Assembly (NCBI RefSeq): GCF_013149785.1 | Contig: NZ_JABEZU010000002.1 | Span: forward strand, 558,001 to 622,000 | Origin: Isoptericola halotolerans | GTDB lineage: Bacteria > Actinomycetota > Actinomycetes > Actinomycetales > Cellulomonadaceae | Length of the DNA: 64,000 nt | Direction of reading: 5' to 3' | Part shown: one piece after another, positions 7,971-17,056 of the stretch | Numbering within the stretch: position 1 is the first letter of the stretch | How the letters are laid out: each line of letters begins with the position of its first letter | Program-made: the position numbers and the translations under genes | The notes under the pieces: generated by a model | The model's database searches: none | Told to the model about the DNA's origin: nothing | The model's input: only the letters and a program-made list of their open reading frames with translations

Positions 7971-8888
7971 ATGCGCACGCCCCTTGCCCTCGGAGCTGCT
8001 GTGCTCCTCGCTCTCGGCCTCGGTGCCGGACCTGCTGCCGCGACCGGCGGCGACAAGGCCCCGTGGCAGGGGCCCTCGGACACTCGCACCGGTGCCTCCT
8101 GGTCGGGCGGCACCGCCACCGAGGCTGGCGTGACCTACGGCTGGCCCACGGACACGCGCTCGTGGAACAACAACGTCTGCCCGGACATGGACGAGCTGAA
8201 GAAGGACGTCAGCGGCGACCAGAAGGCGATCACGCTGACGGCGCCCGAGGGCAAGCTCATCTCCGCCTACTGCGTCAAGGCGGGTTCCGCGAAGAAGGGC
8301 GAGGGACCGAAGATCGTCGTCCTCGACGAGCCGCAGGCCGAGGTGACGATCTCGTACGTGACCGGGAACAAGTGCAAGGGCATCAGCCACTACTCCGTGG
8401 CCTACGTCGACGCCCCCGGGTCCGAGGAGCCCGGTGAGCCCGAGCCCACCGCGACCCCGACGCCGGGCCCGTCCGAGGAGCCCGGTGAGCCCGAGCCCAC
8501 CGCGACCCCGACGCCGGACCCGTCCGGTGAGCCCGAGCCCACCGCGACCCCGACGCCGAGCGGCGAGCCGGTCGTCGAGCCCGAGACCGACCCGTCCCCC
8601 GAGGTCTCCGAGGAGCCTGCCGAGAACGAGACCCCCGGCGAGCGCCCCCAGACGGTCGTCCCCGTGGAGGTCGACGGTGAGGAGTCTGCCGAGCCCCGCC
8701 CCTCGGAGGTCGTCGTCGACGTGGAGTCCGGCGCCGACTCGGCCGAGACGGTGAACGCCCAGTCGCAGGCCGAGCTGCCGCAGACCGGCCCGGGCCGCGC
8801 CATCGGCATCGCGCTGGGAGCGATCGCCCTGCTCGGCACCGGCACCGGGGCCGTGCTCTACGCCCGGTCGCGCCGCGCCACCGCCTGA
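7971..8888 (+). CDS. LPXTG-type cell-wall-anchored surface protein
   Basis: A 305-residue exported protein. An N-terminal signal peptide (MRTPLALGAAVLLALGLGAG, cleavage near residue 25) is followed by a globular domain of about 120 residues, with cysteines in the NNVCPDMDE, SAYCVK and NKCKG segments. Next comes a Pro/Thr/Glu-rich stalk with EPTATPTP repeats. The C-terminus has LPQTG, a hydrophobic helix and a RSRRATA basic tail, the complete sortase sorting signal. It should be covalently attached to peptidoglycan. No sortase gene is nearby. The globular domain is not recognised; adhesion or matrix binding would be a guess. Confidence 0.9.
   Translation: MRTPLALGAAVLLALGLGAGPAAATGGDKAPWQGPSDTRTGASWSGGTATEAGVTYGWPTDTRSWNNNVCPDMDELKKDVSGDQKAITLTAPEGKLISAYCVKAGSAKKGEGPKIVVLDEPQAEVTISYVTGNKCKGISHYSVAYVDAPGSEEPGEPEPTATPTPGPSEEPGEPEPTATPTPDPSGEPEPTATPTPSGEPVVEPETDPSPEVSEEPAENETPGERPQTVVPVEVDGEESAEPRPSEVVVDVESGADSAETVNAQSQAELPQTGPGRAIGIALGAIALLGTGTGAVLYARSRRATA
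8421..8559 (+). repeat. In-frame 51-bp direct repeats encoding the Pro/Thr stalk
   Basis: Units begin at 8421, 8472 and 8523; the third is shortened. Each encodes a segment ending in EPGEPEPTATPTP or a close variant. The near identity of the first two at DNA level suggests recent slippage and possible stalk-length variation among strains. Confidence 0.8.
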
Positions 8889-8918
8889 AGACCTCGCCGG
8901 CCCATCCGCCGGCACTGA

Positions 8919-8960
8919 CGGCCCGGTGGCCGGGAGCGGCTGCTCCTGGCCACCGGGCCG
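8919..8960. terminator. 19-bp-stem hairpin after the surface-protein gene
   Basis: Arms 8919-8937 and 8942-8960 pair with one mismatch around a 4-base loop. It lies 30 bp after the LPQTG gene stop. It is very stable and GC-rich with no T tract, as usual for actinobacterial transcript ends. Confidence 0.75.
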
Positions 8961-9029
8961 CGGTGTCTCCGGGATGGTCCTTGTCATGCCGCCGACAGGA
9001 GTCCTGGGCAGCCGTGACATGATCGGCGC

Positions 9030-9386
9030 ATGCTCAGGCGTGTCAGTGATCCGGGCCTCCGGGACTTCGACCGGGGATGCTTCGTGCTGCAGCGCGACGG
9101 CGAGGTGGCCGGCCACGCCGCGACGCTGGTGGGGGAGTTCTGGTCACCGGGCCGGCCGCTGACCATCCAGCAGAACGTGTGGATCGTGGTGGTGTGGGCC
9201 GACGGCGGGGGCAGGGAGCACAGCTTCGAGGACTACCCGCCGTGGACCGTCGTCTCGGAGATCCGGGGCGGCTCGTTCAGCTGGGACGACGGTCCCCGCA
9301 GTGGTACCTACACCGCGACACGGTTGCCTGACGCCGAGGCTGACGCCCGCTGGGCCGAGCTCGAGATCACGCCGGACGACTTCTGA
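9030..9386 (+). CDS. Hypothetical protein
   Basis: A 118-residue soluble protein starting MLRRVSDPGLRDFDRGCFVL. It is rich in beta-strand-like and tryptophan-containing segments (QQNVWIVVVWADGG, YPPWTVVSEIRGGSFSW). No family is recognised. It has no signal peptide or membrane helix. It is followed by the convergent DNA ligase gene, with a 20-bp overlap of the two 3' ends. Coding bias and the length of the frame support a real gene. Confidence 0.7.
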   Translation: MLRRVSDPGLRDFDRGCFVLQRDGEVAGHAATLVGEFWSPGRPLTIQQNVWIVVVWADGGGREHSFEDYPPWTVVSEIRGGSFSWDDGPRSGTYTATRLPDAEADARWAELEITPDDF

Positions 9387-10953
9387 CGTCGAGCAGAGAC
9401 CGGACCGTGTCGATGGTGTCCGCCTCGTCGGCCGTCTTGTCGTCGCGGTAGCGGAGCACCCGCGCGAAGCGCAGCGCCACGCCGCCGGGGTAGCGGGTGG
9501 AGCGCTGGACGCCGTCGAAGGCGATCTCGACCACCTGCTCCGGGCGCACCGTGACCACCCAGCCGTCGTCGTCGACCTGCAGCTCGCGGAACCGCTCGGT
9601 CTGCCAGGCGAGGATCTCGTCGGTCATGCCCTTGAACGTCTTGCCGAGCATGACGAAGCCACCGTCGGGGTCGCGGGCACCCAGGTGGATGTTGGACAGC
9701 CAGCCTTCGCGGCGTCCGGAGCCGCGCTCGACGCCGAGCACCACCAGGTCGAGCGTGTGGCGCGGCTTGACCTTGACCCAGGCCCCGCCCCGACGTCCCG
9801 CGTCGTAGGGGGCGTCGAGCGCCTTGACGACGAGCCCTTCGTGGCCCCCGGCCACCGTCTCCGCGAAGAACTCCTGGACGGTGGTGGCGTCGGCGCTGAC
9901 GATGCGGGGGACGACGGCGGAGGGTGGCGCGACGCGGTCGAGCGCGGCGAAGCGCTCGTGGGCCGTGCTGTCCAGGAGGTCGTTGCCGTCCAGGTGCAGG
10001 AGGTCGAAGAACCGCACGCTCAGCGGGATCGACGGGTCGCCGGAGCCGATGTCGTGGGTCCCGGTGCGTGCGGCGGTCTCCTGGAACGGGCGCGGCCGTC
10101 CGTCCTCGTCCAGCGCCAGGGCCTCGCCGTCGAGGACCGCCGCCTGGACGTCGAGGGCCCGGGCGAGCGCCACGACCTCCGGCAGCCGGTCGGTGATGTC
10201 GTCGAGCGACCGCGTGAACACGACGACGTCGTCGCCGGCGACGTGGACCTGGACGCGGATGCCGTCGAGCTTGACGTCCGCGGCCACCTCGGTGCCGGCG
10301 AACTTCTCGAGCGCGGCGGTGACGTCGGGCGCCGAGGACGCCAGCATGGGCCGTACGGGGCGGCCCACCTGGAGCCGGAACGACGCCAGCGCCTCGCTCC
10401 CGCCGGTGAGCGCGGCCTGCGCGATCGGGCCGGACAGGGCGCTGAACATCGCGGCTCGGCGGACCGCCTTCACGGGGACGTCCGCGGCGGCGGCGATGGC
10501 GTCCAGCAGCAGCGAGTCGAGCGCGCCCTGCCGGAGCTCGCCGAGCACGAGACCACGCAGGAAGCCCTGCTCGTCGGCCGTGGCGCGGGAGAGCAGCTCC
10601 GTGAGCGTCCCGGTGCGCGCGGCGTGGGAGCCCGACCCGCTGAGCGCGGACATGGCCTCGAAGGATCGGTCGACCTCCACGGGCGTCAGGGAGGGGTCGG
10701 GCGCCGGTGGCGGCAGGTCGGTCAGGGACCGCCACCCGACGCCGGTGCGGCGCTGCCGCAGGCGGCCCGAGAGGTAGGAGGCGACGATCTCGATCCCGTC
10801 GGCCTCGGCGACTTGGTCGCCGTCGTCGGTCGAGGACGCCGACACCGGGGCCGCTGCGGCACGCAACGCGTCCGCTAGCAGCTCGCGCTTGCGCAGCCGG
10901 GAGCGCGTCGCGGCGACCGCGGCGTGCGTCCTGACGAGCTCGGTGAGCAGCAC
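9367..10953 (-). CDS. ATP-dependent DNA ligase
   Basis: A 528-residue ligase of the actinobacterial LigB type. The N-terminal DNA-binding domain covers about residues 1-200. The adenylation domain has the nucleophilic lysine in motif I VKLDGIRVQVH (Lys228). Later motifs include FTRSLDDITDRLPE (motif III), EGLVVKALDAPYDAG (motif IV) and WVKVKPRH (motif V). The C-terminal OB-fold follows. It seals nicks using ATP and is accessory to the NAD-dependent replicative ligase. The GTG at 10953 is the start. It is the second gene of a possible minus-strand transcript after the HxlR gene, though the 39-bp gap makes this uncertain. Confidence 0.95.
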   Translation of the reverse strand: MLLTELVRTHAAVAATRSRLRKRELLADALRAAAAPVSASSTDDGDQVAEADGIEIVASYLSGRLRQRRTGVGWRSLTDLPPPAPDPSLTPVEVDRSFEAMSALSGSGSHAARTGTLTELLSRATADEQGFLRGLVLGELRQGALDSLLLDAIAAAADVPVKAVRRAAMFSALSGPIAQAALTGGSEALASFRLQVGRPVRPMLASSAPDVTAALEKFAGTEVAADVKLDGIRVQVHVAGDDVVVFTRSLDDITDRLPEVVALARALDVQAAVLDGEALALDEDGRPRPFQETAARTGTHDIGSGDPSIPLSVRFFDLLHLDGNDLLDSTAHERFAALDRVAPPSAVVPRIVSADATTVQEFFAETVAGGHEGLVVKALDAPYDAGRRGGAWVKVKPRHTLDLVVLGVERGSGRREGWLSNIHLGARDPDGGFVMLGKTFKGMTDEILAWQTERFRELQVDDDGWVVTVRPEQVVEIAFDGVQRSTRYPGGVALRFARVLRYRDDKTADEADTIDTVRSLLDVRSRPA

Positions 10954-10992
10954 CGTCCCATCGTGGCAGCAGGCGCCGACGGCCGCGAGGTG

Positions 10993-11376
10993 CTACCTCG
11001 CGGAGGGTGTCGGGTGCTCGGCGTCGTAGACGGCGCGCGCCGTCAGCACCTCCCCGGCGTGGTCGAGCGTCCAGCGCTCGATCGCCCGGATCGGTTCGAG
11101 CGCGGCCTCTCCGGCAGCGGTGAGCGAGTACTCCACGCGAGGAGGCACCTCGGCGTGGACGGCGCGGTGGACGAGGCCGTCGCGCTCGAGGCCGCGCAGG
11201 GTCTGCGTCAGCATTTTCTGGGACACGCCGTCGACGCGGTGGGCGATCGCGGTGAAGCGCAGCGGGCCGGCCTCGAGCGCGCCGAGGACGAGCACCGTCC
11301 ACCGGTCGGCGATGCGGTCCAGGACGCTCCGGCTGGGGCAGGCGCGCTGGTACGGGTCGAACGGGAGCTGGTTCAC
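10993..11376 (-). CDS. HxlR-family transcriptional regulator
   Basis: A 127-residue winged-HTH regulator with the HxlR signature: CPSRSVLDRIADRWTVLVLG at the N-terminus, the DNA-binding helix VSQKMLTQTLRGLERDGLV and the wing PPRVEYSLTAAGE. A cysteine at position 13 precedes the domain; in several HxlR proteins this position senses oxidants or electrophiles. The GTG at 11376 follows a strong AAGGAGG site. It is divergent from an NAD(P)-binding protein, the usual arrangement for HxlR regulators, and a 15-bp palindrome lies between them. Confidence 0.95.
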   Translation of the reverse strand: MNQLPFDPYQRACPSRSVLDRIADRWTVLVLGALEAGPLRFTAIAHRVDGVSQKMLTQTLRGLERDGLVHRAVHAEVPPRVEYSLTAAGEAALEPIRAIERWTLDHAGEVLTARAVYDAEHPTPSAR

Positions 11377-11421
11377 GGTTCCTCCTTGCGCACCGACAGT
11401 CTACGACCTATTGTCTCCGAT

Positions 11422-11436
11422 GGAGAGTGACTCTCC
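11422..11436. promoter_or_regulatory. candidate HxlR operator palindrome
   Basis: Perfect dyad GGAGAGT-G-ACTCTCC in the 87-bp divergent spacer, 28 bp upstream of the NAD(P)-binding gene. Symmetry and position suggest the HxlR regulator's binding site. Confidence 0.55.
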
Positions 11437-11463
11437 ACAAGTAACTATCAGAGGAGAAGCCAG

Positions 11464-12108
11464 ATGGTTCGCATCACCGTCGTCGGGGGCACCGGCTATG
11501 CCGGCGCCCACATCGCCCGCGAGGCCGCCGCACGCGGTCACCAGGTCAGGTCGGTCAGCCGGTCGCTCCCGGCGGAGCAGATCCCCGGTGTCGAGCACGC
11601 CCAGGGCTCTGTGCTCGACGACGACACGATCACCGCAGCGCTCGACGGCGCCGAGGTCGTCGTGGCCGCCGTGTCTCCCCGCGAGGACATGGCAGGCCAG
11701 GTCCGCCCCGCCTACGCCCGGCTCGCCGCCGCGGCCCAGGAGCGGGGCGTCCGTCTCGCCGTCGTCGGCGGGGCGTCCTCGCTGCAGGTCACCGAGGGCG
11801 GACCGCGGCTGCTCGACACCCCGGAGTTCCCCGACGCCTTCCGGGACGAGGCGAGCGAGTTCGCCGACATCCTCGACGACCTGCGCGGGGCTCCCGCCGG
11901 GCTCGACTGGTTCTACCTCAGCCCGGCCGCCACCTTCGGGGCGTACGCGCCCGGTGAGGACACCGGCAGCTACCGGGTCGGCGGCGACGTGCTGCTGACC
12001 GACGGGGCGGGCGGGTCGGAGATCTCCGGTCCCGACCTCGCGCGCGCGATGCTCGACGAGATCGAGACGCCGGCCCACCGGCGCACCCGGTTCACCGTCG
12101 CCCACTGA
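11464..12108 (+). CDS. NAD(P)H-binding (NmrA/SDR-like) protein
   Basis: A 214-residue Rossmann-fold protein with VVGGTGYAGAHIAREAAARG at residues 6-25, the GxxGxxG dinucleotide-binding loop of the atypical short-chain dehydrogenase family. It then shows VVVAAVSP, LAVVGGASSL and the DWFYLSPAA segment. The classical YxxxK catalytic pair is not apparent, consistent with NmrA-like or quinone-reductase-like members. A GAGGAG site precedes the ATG. It is probably the regulated target of the divergent HxlR gene; substrate unknown. Confidence 0.92.
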   Translation: MVRITVVGGTGYAGAHIAREAAARGHQVRSVSRSLPAEQIPGVEHAQGSVLDDDTITAALDGAEVVVAAVSPREDMAGQVRPAYARLAAAAQERGVRLAVVGGASSLQVTEGGPRLLDTPEFPDAFRDEASEFADILDDLRGAPAGLDWFYLSPAATFGAYAPGEDTGSYRVGGDVLLTDGAGGSEISGPDLARAMLDEIETPAHRRTRFTVAH

Positions 12109-12127
12109 CGCCGAGCGGAGCGCCCGC

Positions 12128-12883
12128 TCAGGCTCGCATGCGCTGCAGGACCCGCACGCCGGCGGCGGTCCCGACGAGGGCGAGCGCCGTCGGGACCGCC
12201 GCTCCGAGCAGGATCTCGGCGCTGGCGAGCTCTCCGGCGAACAGTGCCCGCTGGGCGTCGACGGCGTGGGCGAGCGGGTTGAGCCGGGACAGGGCGTAGA
12301 GCCAGTCGGGGGCCACCTCCATGGGGAGCAGCGCGCCCGAGGTGACGATCAGCGGGGTGTACACCAGGGTCACGGCGCCCCAGAAGGCGTAGGCGTTCTG
12401 CACCGCGATGCCGACGGCCAACGAGCAGACTCCCAGGGCGGCCGCGAGCAGGCCGAGCTCCAGCACGGCGAGAGTCGCTGCCGGCGCCGAGGGGAGGCGC
12501 AGGCCGAACGGCACGGTGGCCGCCGTGATGACGGCGGCCTGGACCAGCGAGGTCACGACGACCCGCCCCACGCGTCCGGTGAGGATCGCCGAGCGAGGGG
12601 CCGGGGTGACCAGGATCCGCTCCAGGGCGCCGGAGGCCCGCTCCTCCTGCAGCCCCGACCCGATGAAGGCGCTGGTGCTGAAGGTCATCACGACCAGCAT
12701 GCCGGGGACGAACCACTGCAGCGTGTCGCCGGGCGGGATGCCGGGCATCGCGCCCACGGCGCCGACGAGAGGGGCGAACAGGACGAGCAGGAGGACGGGG
12801 TCGGCGAGGGACTCGACGTAGGGCCACGGCGTACGGAGCTTGGCGCGGACGTCGCGTTCGAGGATGGCGGCGGTGGCAGACAT
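12128..12883 (-). CDS. ABC-2 type exporter permease (DrrB-like)
   Basis: A 251-residue ABC-2 permease with six hydrophobic segments, including YVESLADPVLLLVLFAPLVG, GMLVVMTFSTSAF and the typical PLIVTSGALLPMEVAPDWL loop before the last helices (LNPLAHAVDAQRAL). With the ATP-binding protein encoded just upstream it would form a drug or lipid exporter of the daunorubicin-resistance type. The ATG at 12883 gives the family length; the longer open frame upstream overlaps the ATPase gene. Its stop is 20 bp from the convergent NmrA-like gene. Confidence 0.92.
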   Translation of the reverse strand: MSATAAILERDVRAKLRTPWPYVESLADPVLLLVLFAPLVGAVGAMPGIPPGDTLQWFVPGMLVVMTFSTSAFIGSGLQEERASGALERILVTPAPRSAILTGRVGRVVVTSLVQAAVITAATVPFGLRLPSAPAATLAVLELGLLAAALGVCSLAVGIAVQNAYAFWGAVTLVYTPLIVTSGALLPMEVAPDWLYALSRLNPLAHAVDAQRALFAGELASAEILLGAAVPTALALVGTAAGVRVLQRMRA

Positions 12884-12909
12884 GAGCACTCCAGAGGTCG
12901 GTACGGCGG

Positions 12910-13866
12910 TCAGGCGGCGCTCTCGCGCAGGGAACGGCCGGTCAGCGTGAGGAAGACGTCGTCGAGCGAGGGGCGGTTGACCTGCGTCCCGCGCAGGGAC
13001 ACCCCGGCCTCGTCGAGCAGGCGGACCACCTGGGGCGTGACGGTGTCCCCGCCGGGGACGCGGAACCGCAGGGTGCCGGCGTCGGTCTCGATCTCGTGGG
13101 CCCCGGGGAGCGCGGCCGCGACCCGGCGGGCCTGGTCGGCCTGGGCGGCGTCGGCGAGCTCGACCGTGACGAGGTCGCCCGACACCTTGCTCTTGAGCTG
13201 TTCCGGGGTGCCGTCCGCGATGATCTCGCCGTGGTCGATGACGACCACCCGGTCGGCGACGCCGTCCGCCTCGTCGAGGTAGTGAGTGGTCAGGACGACC
13301 GTGGTGCCGAGGTCGTCGCGCAGGCGCCGGATGTGACCCCACAGGTTCGCCCGGCTCTGGGGGTCGAGCCCGGTCGAGGGCTCGTCGAGGAACACCACCG
13401 GCGGGCGGTGCACGAGCCCCATGGCCACGTCGAGGCGACGGAGCTGGCCACCGGACAGCGTGCCGGTGTCCCGGTCGCCCAGGCCGTCCAGGTCGAGCAT
13501 CCGCGCGGTCTCGGCGGCGCGGGACCGGGCGTCACGTCGCCCGAGCCCGTGCAGTCGTGCCTGAGCGGTGAGCTCCTCGTGGACACGTAGCCCGGGTGAG
13601 GAGCCGTGGCCCTGACCGACGAGACCGATCCGCCGTCGGACGGCGACGGCGTCGTGCCCGACGTCGTGCCCGGCGACCTGCGCCGAGCCGGAGGTGGGTG
13701 GCAGCAGGGTGGTGAGCATGCGCAGGGTGGTGCTCTTGCCGGCACCGTTGGGGCCCAGGACGGCGACGACCTCGCCGTCCGCGACGTCGAGGTCGATGCC
13801 GCGGACGGCCTCGACCGTGCCGGAGCGGGTGCGGAAGTGGCGCGTCAGTGCCCGGGTGCGGATCAT
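12910..13866 (-). CDS. ABC exporter ATP-binding protein (DrrA-like)
   Basis: A 318-residue ATPase. Walker A GPNGAGKST lies at about residues 38-46, the signature LSGGQLRRLD near 138, and Walker B VVFLDEPSTGLDP near 155. The D-loop is followed by H-loop TTHYLDEAD. The C-terminal extension with LRGTQVNRPSLDDVFL is the DrrA/DUF4162 hallmark. It forms an operon with the permease 26 bp downstream and is divergent from a TetR regulator, a standard multidrug-efflux arrangement. Substrate unknown. Confidence 0.95.
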   Translation of the reverse strand: MIRTRALTRHFRTRSGTVEAVRGIDLDVADGEVVAVLGPNGAGKSTTLRMLTTLLPPTSGSAQVAGHDVGHDAVAVRRRIGLVGQGHGSSPGLRVHEELTAQARLHGLGRRDARSRAAETARMLDLDGLGDRDTGTLSGGQLRRLDVAMGLVHRPPVVFLDEPSTGLDPQSRANLWGHIRRLRDDLGTTVVLTTHYLDEADGVADRVVVIDHGEIIADGTPEQLKSKVSGDLVTVELADAAQADQARRVAAALPGAHEIETDAGTLRFRVPGGDTVTPQVVRLLDEAGVSLRGTQVNRPSLDDVFLTLTGRSLRESAA

Positions 13867-13885
13867 GGCGTCTCCTTCGATTGCA

Positions 13886-13898
13886 TTACGACACGTAA
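13886..13898. promoter_or_regulatory. candidate TetR operator
   Basis: Perfect dyad TTACG-ACA-CGTAA in the 57-bp divergent spacer between the ABC exporter and TetR genes. It lies 20 bp before the ATPase start on the minus strand and would overlap both promoters. Confidence 0.6.
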
Positions 13899-13923
13899 CG
13901 AAACTAAAGGCTACGATGGCGCC

Positions 13924-14619
13924 ATGTCAACGGCTCCCTCGGATCGAGCTCGTGCCCGGGTCGGACGGCCCCGGGACGACGCGATCGACGACGCCGTCCT
14001 CGCGGCGACGATCGTCGTGCTCGACGAGGTCGGGTACGCGCGGCTGTCTCTGGGCGACGTCGCCCGGCGGGCCGGGACCTCCAAGCCGGCCCTCTACCGG
14101 CGCTGGCCCAGCCGGCAGCACCTGGTGCTCGCCGCCCTGGAGCGGCGGATCGGCAGCGTCCGTCCGCCCGACACGTCCTGCACGATGTGCGACCTCGCCG
14201 AGTGCCTCGGCCTCTTCGTCGAGGCCTTCGAGCAGCTCCCTCCGGGCGTGCTCGCACCTCTCCTGGCGGACTCCGCGGACGACGCGGCGCTGCGCGCGGA
14301 GCTCATGGCGCGACTCTTCGACCCGCCGCGCGAGGCGGTCCGTCGCACCCTGTCACGGGCTCGGGAGCGCGGTGACCTCCGTGCCGAGCTCGGCCTCGAC
14401 CTCGCCGTCGACCTCCTGGGCTCCTTCGTGCACTACCGGGCGCTGTTCGGCCACGCGCCCACCACGCCGGAGGAGATCGAGACGGCCGTCGAGACCCTGC
14501 TGCAGGGCCTCGCGACCGACTACGACTCCTTGCTGGCCCATGCCCAGGGGGTCGAGGTCGTCGCGCAGCCGCACGAGCTCCACGCCTACGGGGGGCCGTC
14601 TCAGGCGGCGTCGGGGTAA
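13924..14619 (+). CDS. TetR-family transcriptional regulator
   Basis: A 231-residue regulator. The HTH spans about residues 20-66: [49 protein letters not shown]. The ligand-binding domain matches the TetR_C_16 or AcrR-like type. It is divergent from the DrrAB-type exporter and is very likely its repressor, released by the transported compound. A TACGAT hexamer about 7 bp before the ATG suggests a leaderless transcript. The last 19 bp overlap the convergent msrA gene. Confidence 0.94.
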   Translation: MSTAPSDRARARVGRPRDDAIDDAVLAATIVVLDEVGYARLSLGDVARRAGTSKPALYRRWPSRQHLVLAALERRIGSVRPPDTSCTMCDLAECLGLFVEAFEQLPPGVLAPLLADSADDAALRAELMARLFDPPREAVRRTLSRARERGDLRAELGLDLAVDLLGSFVHYRALFGHAPTTPEEIETAVETLLQGLATDYDSLLAHAQGVEVVAQPHELHAYGGPSQAASG

Positions 14620-15272
14620 GGGACGCCCGTCGTGGCGTGGCAGCGGTACCCGTGCGGGTTCTTCGCGTCCGAGAGGTACTGCTGGTGGTAGTCCTCGGCG
14701 TAGAAGAACGGTCCTGCCTCGACGGCGGGCCGCATGTCGGTGGTGATCGGGTCGTAGCCCTTGGTGGTCAGCACCTGCCCGTACCGCTCGGCCGTGGCGC
14801 GCACGGCCTCGGCCTGCTCCGGCGTCGTCCAGTACACGGCCGAGCGGTACTGGGTGCCGACGTCGTTGCCCTGCCGGAAGCCCTGGGTCGGGTCGTGCCG
14901 CTCCCAGAAGATCTTGAGCAGCTCGGCCTCGCTCACCCGGGAGGGGTCGTACGCGACCATCGCGGTCTCGGTGTGCCCGGTGCGGGCCGAGCAGACCTCG
15001 TCGTAGGTGGGGTTCGGCGTCGTGCCGCCCATGTAGCCGACGGCGGTGCTCACCACGCCGGGTACCTGCCAGTAGATCTCCTCGGCGCCCCAGAAGCACC
15101 CCATCGCGAGGTAGAGGACCCGCGTGCCTGGCTCCCACGGCCCGGTCAGCGACGTGCCCAGCACGGTGTGCGTCCGCGGGGCGGGCAGGACGGGGGACTC
15201 GCGGCCGGGGAGGGCGTCCTCGGGGGCGACCATCGTCGTCTTCGCCGAGTGGCCGAACAGGTTCTCGAACAT
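14601..15272 (-). CDS. msrA: Peptide methionine sulfoxide reductase MsrA
   Basis: A 223-residue enzyme that reduces methionine-S-sulfoxide in proteins. The catalytic motif GCFWGAEE starts near residue 58. [20 protein letters not shown] and GHTE follow, and the segment [20 protein letters not shown] is conserved near the C-terminus. The form is the longer bacterial type with about 45 residues before the core. An AAGGAGG site precedes the ATG. It is a stand-alone gene; MsrB is not nearby. Confidence 0.97.
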   Translation of the reverse strand: MFENLFGHSAKTTMVAPEDALPGRESPVLPAPRTHTVLGTSLTGPWEPGTRVLYLAMGCFWGAEEIYWQVPGVVSTAVGYMGGTTPNPTYDEVCSARTGHTETAMVAYDPSRVSEAELLKIFWERHDPTQGFRQGNDVGTQYRSAVYWTTPEQAEAVRATAERYGQVLTTKGYDPITTDMRPAVEAGPFFYAEDYHQQYLSDAKNPHGYRCHATTGVPYPDAA

Positions 15273-15372
15273 CGCGTGCCTCCTTGGTGGGTCACGGGGG
15301 CGGTCTGCCGACCCCGCACCTGCGCAACGACCCAGCGTCCCAGGGTGTTCCGCCGTCGTCCCCGCCTCCGCC

Positions 15373-16959
15373 TCAGTCGAGGTCGCGGACGGCGCGGGCC
15401 TCGACCTCGGCGAGCACCTCGTCGGCCACGTGCGGGCTGGCCAGCCCCTCGCTGCGCGCCCGGATCACGACCGTGCGCTCGACCTCGACGGCGTCGCGCA
15501 GCAGCGAGTCGACCAGGTCGCCGAGCCTCTCCTGCTCCTCGCCCTCGGCCCGGGCGCGCGCCAAGGCCACCTGGGCGTCGAGGTAGCCCTCGTACTGCAG
15601 GGCGACGGCGTCGCGCACCGGCGCCGGCACGTCGGCGCGGCCCCGGATCGCCTCCAACGCCGCCCGGGTCGCCTCCTGACGCAGGCGGGCGACCTCGGCG
15701 GCCTCGTCCACCGTGCTGCCGACCCCGAGCCGGCGCACCACCGGGGCGAGGGTGAGCCCCTGCAGCACGAGGGTCACGAGCACGACGACGAGCCCCACGA
15801 AGACCACCGTGTCGCGGTGGGGGAAAGCACCCCCGGCCGCGACCAGGTGGGGGAGCGCCAGCGCGGAGGCGACCGAGACCACGCCCCGCATGCCGGCCCA
15901 GGACATCACCGTGGTCTCGCGCGAGGTGAACGCCCCGATGCCGGCCACCTCGGCGGGCACCCCTTGACGCACCGCTCGCGCCGCGAGGCTGCGCTCGAGC
16001 AGCCAGACCGCCGGGAACAGCCAGGCGAACCGCAGGGCCACGAGGGCCGCCACCACGACCAGGGCGAGAGGCAGGGCCCCACCGACCGGCGTCTCCTCCA
16101 GGACCGAGGTGAGCTCGAACCCGATGAGGACGAACACCACGCCCGTGATGAGGTAGTCGGCGTACTCCCACACCGACCGGCCGAGAAGCCAGCCGCCCGA
16201 GGACACCGAGGTGTGGCTCACGTCGCGCAGCAGCAGGCCGAGGGTCAGCACGGCCAGCACCCCGGAACCGTGCAGCTCCTCGGCGAGCAGGTAGACCGCG
16301 AACGGCAGCGCCAGGGTGATGGTGGTCTCCGCGGCGGGCACCCTGATCCGGCCGAGCAGCAGGTGCCCCAGCCACCCGACGGCGAGGCCGACGCCGATGC
16401 CGACGACGACGGCGAGCAGCAGGTCCAGACCGACCTCCCCGGCGGTGACCGAGCCGGCGACGACCGCGGCCACCGCCACGTGGTACATCACCAGCGCCGT
16501 GGCGTCGTTGAACATGCCCTCGCCCTCGAGGACCGTCACCACCCGCCCCGGCAGGCGCAGCCGGCGTGCGACGGCGGTCGCGGCCACGGGGTCGGGCGGC
16601 GCCACGATGGCGCCGAGCACCCAGGCGACGGCCCACGGCACCCCGGCGGCGTGGGCGATCACGGCGACCACCGCCGCCGAGGCGACGGTCAGGCCGACCG
16701 CGGTGAGCAGGATCGGCCGGGCCTGCCCCTTGAACTCGCGCGAGGTCGAGCGCTGCGTCGCGGCGAACAGCAGCGGCGGCAGCACGATCGGCAGGACGTG
16801 CTCGGGCTCGATCGACAGGTGCGGGGTGCCGGGGACGAGCGGCAGAGCGAGACCGAACAGGGTCAGCAGCACCGGCAGGGGGACCCGGACCCGGTCCGCC
16901 AAGGGGGTGAGCACGACCAGGCCGGCGATCACCACGCCCCACAGTGCGAGCGACGACAT
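15373..16959 (-). CDS. CPA1-type Na+/H+ antiporter
   Basis: A 528-residue monovalent cation/proton antiporter with about twelve hydrophobic helices in residues 1-410. The ion-binding region includes [18 protein letters not shown] and [15 protein letters not shown], which carry the conserved Asp residues of CPA1 members. A charged cytoplasmic tail of about 120 residues follows ([13 protein letters not shown]). It probably exchanges Na+ or K+ for protons at the cytoplasmic membrane. The ATG at 16959 opens directly into the first helix; the longer frame upstream is antisense to a neighbour. Confidence 0.94.
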   Translation of the reverse strand: MSSLALWGVVIAGLVVLTPLADRVRVPLPVLLTLFGLALPLVPGTPHLSIEPEHVLPIVLPPLLFAATQRSTSREFKGQARPILLTAVGLTVASAAVVAVIAHAAGVPWAVAWVLGAIVAPPDPVAATAVARRLRLPGRVVTVLEGEGMFNDATALVMYHVAVAAVVAGSVTAGEVGLDLLLAVVVGIGVGLAVGWLGHLLLGRIRVPAAETTITLALPFAVYLLAEELHGSGVLAVLTLGLLLRDVSHTSVSSGGWLLGRSVWEYADYLITGVVFVLIGFELTSVLEETPVGGALPLALVVVAALVALRFAWLFPAVWLLERSLAARAVRQGVPAEVAGIGAFTSRETTVMSWAGMRGVVSVASALALPHLVAAGGAFPHRDTVVFVGLVVVLVTLVLQGLTLAPVVRRLGVGSTVDEAAEVARLRQEATRAALEAIRGRADVPAPVRDAVALQYEGYLDAQVALARARAEGEEQERLGDLVDSLLRDAVEVERTVVIRARSEGLASPHVADEVLAEVEARAVRDLD

Positions 16960-17056
16960 GGGTGGGCTCCTCGCAGCGGGCGGCAGCGGTCGCGCACAGT
17001 CTGCCCGCGCCGGAGCGGGGCTGCACCCTGTCGGGGGCGGGTCGTAGCGTCGGACC

